Positions 59,951-64,000 of a stretch of 64,000 nt of DNA are shown here, piece by piece. Numbering within the stretch: position 1 is the first letter of the stretch; each line of letters begins with the position of its first letter. This DNA comes from Peptoniphilus rachelemmaiella (GTDB lineage: Bacteria; Bacillota; Clostridia; Tissierellales; Peptoniphilaceae). The DNA is taken from NCBI RefSeq assembly GCF_943169845.1, contig NZ_CALPBW010000001.1, positions 1 through 64,000 on the forward strand, written 5' to 3'. The position numbers and the translations under genes were made by a program. The notes under the pieces are model-generated. The model was not told where the DNA came from, ran no database searches, and was given only the letters and a program-made list of their open reading frames with translations.

Positions 59951-61184
59951 TGAAATCAGAGAAATCCGCAAAGACTTTCCCTTCCTGGAACTGTCTACGA
60001 AAGAAAAACCGCTGGTCTATTTAGATTCGGCGGCCACGACGCAAAAGCCGAGACAAGTCATCGAAGCCATGAACCGCTACTACAGCTATGAAAACGGCGG
60101 GCCCCACCGCGGCGCCCACCGCCTGTCCATGGCGGCCACGGAAGTCTACGAAGGCGCCCGGGAAGCGGTGAAAAACTTTATCGGCGCAAACAGCGTGGAA
60201 GAAATCGTCTTTACCAGAAACGCCACGGAAGGGCTCAACCTCCTCGCCTACTGCTGGGGCCTTGAAAACCTCAAAGCAGGCGATGAGATCGTTCTGTCCA
60301 TTATGGAACACCACGCCAACCTCGTCACCTGGCAGTACGTGGCGGAAAAAACCGGCGCGAAACTGGTTTACCTCTACATTGACGAAAACAAAGAGATTCC
60401 CAAAAAAGAAATCGAAGAAAAAATCACAGCCAAGACCAAGCTTCTGGCCATTACCCAATCCTCCAATGTGTTGGGAACCATGCCCGATGTGAAGGCCATG
60501 ATCGCCCACTTGAGAAAGGTGAGCCCCGACGCCAAGGCTGTGGTTGACGGCGCCCAAGCGGCACCCCACATGCCCGTGGATGTGAAAGATCTGGACTGCG
60601 ACTTCTACGTCTTCAGCGGCCACAAAATGCTCGCCGCCATGGGCGCAGGGGTCCTCTACGGCAAGCTCGACAATTTAAACGCCATGAAGCCCTATATGTA
60701 CGGCGGCGACATGATCGAGTACGTCTATGAAGATCACTCCACCTTCCTGAGCGCCCCCGGACGCTTCGAAGCCGGCACCCAAGACGTAGGCGCCGCATCG
60801 AGTTTGCCCGTGGCCATAGACTATTTAAACGCCATCGGTCTCGACAAAATCCACGAATACGAAAGCTACCTCGTGGACTACGCTTATGAGGCCATGAGCC
60901 AAATGGACGACATCACCATTCTCTCCCGCCCCACCAACCCGAGAGGCGGACTCATTACCTTTAACTTTAAAGATGTCCACCCCCACGACGTGGCATCCAT
61001 TTTGGATTCCAAGGGCATCGCCATTCGCAGCGGCCACCACTGCGCTCAACCCCTGCACAGAAGCTTCGGCATTCATTTCTCCTGCCGGGCAAGCTTTGCC
61101 GTCTACAACACCATTGAAGAAGTGGACTACTTTATTAAAAATCTCGACGAAGTAAGGAGGTTGATGGGCCTTGGCACTCGATGA
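59937..61184 (+). CDS. sufS: Cysteine desulfurase SufS
   Basis: A protein of 415 residues, group II desulfurase: PLP Lys in FYVFSGHKMLAAMGAGVLYG, the active-site Cys in IAIRSGHHCAQPLHRSFG. It delivers sulfur to SufU next to it, and SufU passes it to the SufBCD scaffold. It overlaps sufD by 14 bp. Distinct from the shorter enzyme beside mnmA. Confidence 0.97.
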   Translation: MLQSSEIREIRKDFPFLELSTKEKPLVYLDSAATTQKPRQVIEAMNRYYSYENGGPHRGAHRLSMAATEVYEGAREAVKNFIGANSVEEIVFTRNATEGLNLLAYCWGLENLKAGDEIVLSIMEHHANLVTWQYVAEKTGAKLVYLYIDENKEIPKKEIEEKITAKTKLLAITQSSNVLGTMPDVKAMIAHLRKVSPDAKAVVDGAQAAPHMPVDVKDLDCDFYVFSGHKMLAAMGAGVLYGKLDNLNAMKPYMYGGDMIEYVYEDHSTFLSAPGRFEAGTQDVGAASSLPVAIDYLNAIGLDKIHEYESYLVDYAYEAMSQMDDITILSRPTNPRGGLITFNFKDVHPHDVASILDSKGIAIRSGHHCAQPLHRSFGIHFSCRASFAVYNTIEEVDYFIKNLDEVRRLMGLGTR

Positions 61185-61596
61185 TATTTACACCACACTG
61201 ATTATGGAAGAGTCTCGCTCGCAGCACAACAAAGGGGATTTGGAAAACCCGGACTATAAAGAACTGGGCCACAACCCGAGCTGCGGCGACGAAATCACCT
61301 TGCAGATTAAAATGGACGGCGACGTGCTGAAAGACCTGTCCTACACCGGCGAAGGCTGCGCCATCTCTCAAGCGTCCACTTCCATTATGATCGACACCGT
61401 GCGTGGCAAGACGCGAGATGAAGCCGTGCACCTGGCCGACACCTTTATCGGCATGATTAAAGGCGTCTCCCTTACGGAAGAGGAAGAAGACGCACTGGAA
61501 GACGCCATGGCATTCGAGGGCATTTCCAAACTGCCCGCCCGCGTGAAATGCGCCGTGCTTCCCTGGTACACCCTGAAAAACATTTTGGAACGATGA
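61171..61596 (+). CDS. sufU: SufU, zinc-dependent sulfur acceptor
   Basis: A protein of 141 residues with the zinc ligands in NPSCGDEITL (Cys and Asp), EGCAISQAST and VKCAVLPW. The start is TTG at 61171 behind AAGGAGG, within the sufS end. SufU swaps its zinc ligand with SufS and carries the persulfide. Last gene of the operon, followed by a terminator. Confidence 0.95.
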   Translation: MALDDIYTTLIMEESRSQHNKGDLENPDYKELGHNPSCGDEITLQIKMDGDVLKDLSYTGEGCAISQASTSIMIDTVRGKTRDEAVHLADTFIGMIKGVSLTEEEEDALEDAMAFEGISKLPARVKCAVLPWYTLKNILER

Positions 61597-61599
61597 TTT

Positions 61600-61626
61600 G
61601 AGCCGCCAGGTGCGGCTCTTTTTTTA
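61600..61626 (+). terminator. Terminator of the suf operon
   Basis: GAGCCGC/GCGGCTC with a 5-nt loop and a run of seven T residues, 4 bp past the sufU stop. Confidence 0.92.
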
Positions 61627-61685
61627 TGCAAAGGGTTATAAAACGACAGAAAAATAGAAAAACATGGAAAAATAATTAAATATTG

Positions 61686-61714
61686 TATTTAAAAATGTAA
61701 ATATGTGGTATAAT
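61686..61714 (+). promoter_or_regulatory. Promoter and probable operator of the MarR gene at 61.8 kb
   Basis: TATAAT (61709-61714) is preceded by the inverted repeat TATTTA-N6-TAAATA (61686-61703), which covers the -35 region and spacer. MarR proteins typically bind such AT-rich palindromes in their own promoters. Confidence 0.6.
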
Positions 61715-61717
61715 CTC

Positions 61718-61778
61718 ACTAACTACCTATATCAAAAAGGTGATCGGACACATGCTCTTTCGGGTTTGTGCAGTTAGT
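61718..61778 (+). other. Structured leader before the MarR gene
   Basis: ACTAACT (61718-61724) and AGTTAGT (61772-61778) are perfect complements flanking an inner GACACA/TTTGTG pairing, so the roughly 75-nt leader can fold into a long hairpin. It starts at about the transcription start. No known riboswitch fits. Confidence 0.4.
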
Positions 61779-61796
61779 TAACACGAGGAGGCACCT

Positions 61797-62291
61797 ATGG
61801 AATCCAGAGAATTTTTATGGTCTTATTGGAATTTAATCAAAGATGCGTCGGATACAAAAATCGCCCTAACGGAATTCTTTTCAAAATCCTATGAGCTTAC
61901 GCAATTGCAGGTGCTCGTCATGGGCCAGGTCGACTCCCTCGAGGACACCTCCATTCGCTCCATCGCCAAGTCCCTGCACCGGGATCACGGCAACATTTCC
62001 AAGATCTGTACCGTGCTGGAAGAAAAAGGCTTCGTTTACCGTGAGCGTTCCGATGTGGACAGCCGTATCGTGAACATCAAGCTGACAGAGCAGGGTCAGG
62101 CCTATGTGGGGGAATTTCGCAGCATCGTGGCGCCCTTCATCGAAAAATTAGGCGACTACCTGACAGACGGCGATTTGCGCTTTATTTTAAAGAGCATGGA
62201 AAATGTCAACAAACTAATTAACGAGTCGGAGGATGTGAAGGCCATTCGGAGAAAAGAAATGCCCCTCTTGCGACAAAAACACGAGAAATAA
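61797..62291 (+). CDS. MarR-family transcriptional regulator
   Basis: A protein of 164 residues with a winged helix: LTQLQVLVMGQV, SIRSIAKSLHRDHGNISKICTVLEEKGFVYRERSDVDSRIVNIKLTEQG. GAGGAGG precedes the ATG. It is monocistronic with a terminator. The target may be itself plus unlinked genes. Confidence 0.9.
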   Translation: MESREFLWSYWNLIKDASDTKIALTEFFSKSYELTQLQVLVMGQVDSLEDTSIRSIAKSLHRDHGNISKICTVLEEKGFVYRERSDVDSRIVNIKLTEQGQAYVGEFRSIVAPFIEKLGDYLTDGDLRFILKSMENVNKLINESEDVKAIRRKEMPLLRQKHEK

Positions 62292-62296
62292 ACAGG

Positions 62297-62322
62297 CCTC
62301 CGCTTCGGTGCGGAGGTTTTTT
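62297..62322 (+). terminator. Terminator after the MarR gene
   Basis: CCTCCGC/GCGGAGG with a TTCGGT loop, then TTTTTT. Confidence 0.92.
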
Positions 62323-62405
62323 AAATGTGTCAAATCCAAGTCATCGTTAAGAGCGGGGAAAAATCCTCGGCCCATGATTTATAATAGAAGGAGAAAGGAG
62401 AGAAC

Positions 62406-64000
62406 ATGAAGAAATTTTTTAAACGCAGCATCTTTCTGCTTATTTTTTTAATGGCGATGATTCCCGCAGCGGCCCAAGCCAAAGGGGCCCAGGCGGTGAA
62501 AAGCCCCCAGGCCCTTCGCATCGACGGCGAGCTGACGAAGGTGCGGGGCTATAATATCGGCGGCTACAACCACTACCGCCTCCGGGATCTGGCCCGCGCC
62601 CTTCAAGGCAAGGTGGATTTCGACCTTGCGGGAAACAGCAAACAGATCACCATCGATTGCACCAAGACCTACACCCCCATCCCCGGGGATCAAATCGGCG
62701 GAGCGCGGGAGCGGGCTTTGGGGCGGCAAATGCAGCTCACGGTCATCGGCGCGCATCCCGCGGAGCTTGTGGAAACCGCCTATAATATTAAGGATTTTAA
62801 CTACTTCCGCCTGAGAAGCTTGGGCGTGATTTTAGGCTTCGACGTAAGCTACGACGCGGCGAGAAATGAAGCCGTGATTACGACGAAAGCCGCGGAAAAA
62901 AAGCCGGTGCCTGCGCCGAAACCGACCCCTGAGGCGCCTCGAGGCCGGGTGATTTTAGGCAACGAACGGCTCCTTACGGAATACAACAATTTAATCGACA
63001 ACAAGCGGGTGGGCCTCATTACCAATCAAACGGGGGTCGATGCCAATGGCATCCCCGTAGCGGAAAAAATCAAGGCCTATCCCCGCGCAAAGCTCGTGGC
63101 CCTTTACAGTCCGGAACACGGCCTCGACGGCAAGCAAAGCGCCGGCGCCTACGTGGCGAGCTACTTCGATGCGAAAATGAACCTGCCCGTCTACAGCCTC
63201 TACGGCCCGACGAGAAAGCCCTCCCGCGACATGCTTAAGGGCGTGGACGTCTTGGTCTACGACATGCAGGACATCGGCGCGAGGACCTACACCTACATCT
63301 CCACCTTGCAAAACGCCATGGTCGCGGCGAAGGAAAACAACATTCCCATCCTGGTTTTGGATCGGCCCAATCCCCTGGGCGGCGAAATCGTGGAAGGCTT
63401 CCTTCGGGAGACCCGCTTCAAATCCTTTGTGGGCATCGACAAAATCCCCATGGCCCACGGCATGACCGTCGGGGAACTGGGGCAGTTCTTTAATCGGGAA
63501 ATCGGCGCCGACCTCACCGTGGTGCCTATGAAAAACTGGACCCGCACCATGGTATGGCAAGACACGGGCCTGCCCTTCGCCCAAACCAGCCCGAACATTC
63601 CCAATTTGGAAAGCGCCTTTTTATACATGGCCACGGGAAGCGGCGAGGAAACCGGCATCGGCCAAAGCGAATACTTCCACTGGGTCGGCGGCAGAAACAT
63701 CGATTCCAACGAATACGCCCGCCGGCTCAACGCATCGAATTTGCCCGGCGTCACCTTTGTTCCCGCACCGAAAGGCGCAAGGGGCGGCGTACGGGTGAAG
63801 ATCACGGATCCCCACCGATTTAATCCGGCCCGCACCGGGATCTACACTCTGGCTATGGCCAATCAAATGCGGCCCATCAATGTGCCCGCCTGCAAAAAGC
63901 CCTACTCCATGTTCTATCTCATTCAGGGATCGGAAGAAATCGCCAACCTCTTCCGGGCGAGAACCTCGCCGGAAGCCATGGTGAAGGCCTATGAAAAAGA
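62406..64000 (+). CDS. Secreted NamZ-type exo-beta-N-acetylmuramidase (DUF1343), truncated by window end
   Basis: An open frame from an ATG at 62406 (AGGAGA upstream) to the window edge, 531 residues so far. A signal peptide ends near AAAQA-KGAQ (about 25). Residues about 35-160 look like two copper-amine-oxidase-like (stalk) repeats (YNIGGYNHYRLRDLA; YNIKDFNYFRLRSLG). A Pro-rich linker follows. From about 180 the DUF1343/NamZ domain begins: NKRVGLITNQTGVDANG, ALYSPEHGLDG, LVYDMQDIGARTYTYISTL and LDRPNPLGG. NamZ removes MurNAc from peptidoglycan fragments. Confidence 0.9.
   Translation, partial: MKKFFKRSIFLLIFLMAMIPAAAQAKGAQAVKSPQALRIDGELTKVRGYNIGGYNHYRLRDLARALQGKVDFDLAGNSKQITIDCTKTYTPIPGDQIGGARERALGRQMQLTVIGAHPAELVETAYNIKDFNYFRLRSLGVILGFDVSYDAARNEAVITTKAAEKKPVPAPKPTPEAPRGRVILGNERLLTEYNNLIDNKRVGLITNQTGVDANGIPVAEKIKAYPRAKLVALYSPEHGLDGKQSAGAYVASYFDAKMNLPVYSLYGPTRKPSRDMLKGVDVLVYDMQDIGARTYTYISTLQNAMVAAKENNIPILVLDRPNPLGGEIVEGFLRETRFKSFVGIDKIPMAHGMTVGELGQFFNREIGADLTVVPMKNWTRTMVWQDTGLPFAQTSPNIPNLESAFLYMATGSGEETGIGQSEYFHWVGGRNIDSNEYARRLNASNLPGVTFVPAPKGARGGVRVKITDPHRFNPARTGIYTLAMANQMRPINVPACKKPYSMFYLIQGSEEIANLFRARTSPEAMVKAYEK

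Overview
This window is a chromosomal segment of a Gram-positive anaerobe of the Bacillota. The product set (SufCBDSU, a CD1871A-type CXXC peptide, a SigB-like module, FMN/Fe-S enoate-reductase genes) and a base composition near half G+C by eye suggest Tissierellia or the Peptoniphilaceae (Peptoniphilus/Aedoeadaptatus-like). That placement is inference. The window contains the chromosomal origin: dnaA with DnaA-box clusters on both sides, rpmH-rnpA-yidD-yidC-jag-mnmE-mnmG-rsmG-parA-parB to the right, and dnaN-yaaA-recF-gyrB-gyrA to the left. Most genes left of about 42.3 kb lie on the minus strand and most to the right on the plus strand, so both arms are read away from the origin.

Layout. 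0-0.25 kb: start of an IS200/IS605 transposase cut by the window edge. 0.3-9.1 kb (minus): brnQ, a MaoC-type hydratase, mnmA with its cysteine desulfurase, an AlkD-like protein, a repeat-rich zinc-ribbon membrane protein, an EamA transporter, two hotdog thioesterases and dinB. 9.2-10.5 kb (plus): a HAD phosphatase and a DUF3783 protein. 10.6-16.0 kb: a PucR-type regulator divergent from a three-gene catabolic-looking operon (SnoaL-like protein, Fe-S/FMN/FAD enoate reductase, MFS carrier). 16.2-18.0 kb: two small membrane proteins and an ECF sigma/anti-sigma pair whose sigma gene has an in-frame stop.

18.05-26.54 kb: a foreign-looking block bounded by 23-bp near-identical direct repeats. It carries an XRE regulator, a DtxR-like metal regulator, an ECF-type uptake system (fused ATPase, EcfT, MptD-like S component), a TetR regulator and a pair of ABC exporter-fold half transporters. 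It looks like an iron-chelate uptake island in an old mobile-element scar. The repeats coincide with a transcription terminator that appears to have been split by the insertion.

26.6-33.7 kb (minus): a two-component system, a TlpA / CXXC peptide / polyferredoxin redox cassette preceded by a tandem response-regulator-like box, a MarR regulator, tRNA-Arg(CCU), and an RsbV-RsbW-SigB-like module followed by a PsiE-like membrane protein. 33.8-42.1 kb: gyrA, gyrB, recF, yaaA, dnaN, dnaA. 42.1-42.5 kb: oriC.

42.6-53.2 kb (plus): ribosomal protein and tRNA-modification genes, two parS-like palindromes (one inside a terminator stem), parAB, a PhzF enzyme, a cyclodeaminase-family protein and a lipid kinase. 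53.3-56.7 kb: a secreted nuclease, a cysteine-less ArsC/Spx-fold protein, a YoaK-family membrane protein, a NUDIX hydrolase and mutY. 56.7-61.6 kb: the complete suf Fe-S assembly operon. The window ends with a MarR regulator and the 5' part of a secreted NamZ-type (DUF1343) exo-muramidase.
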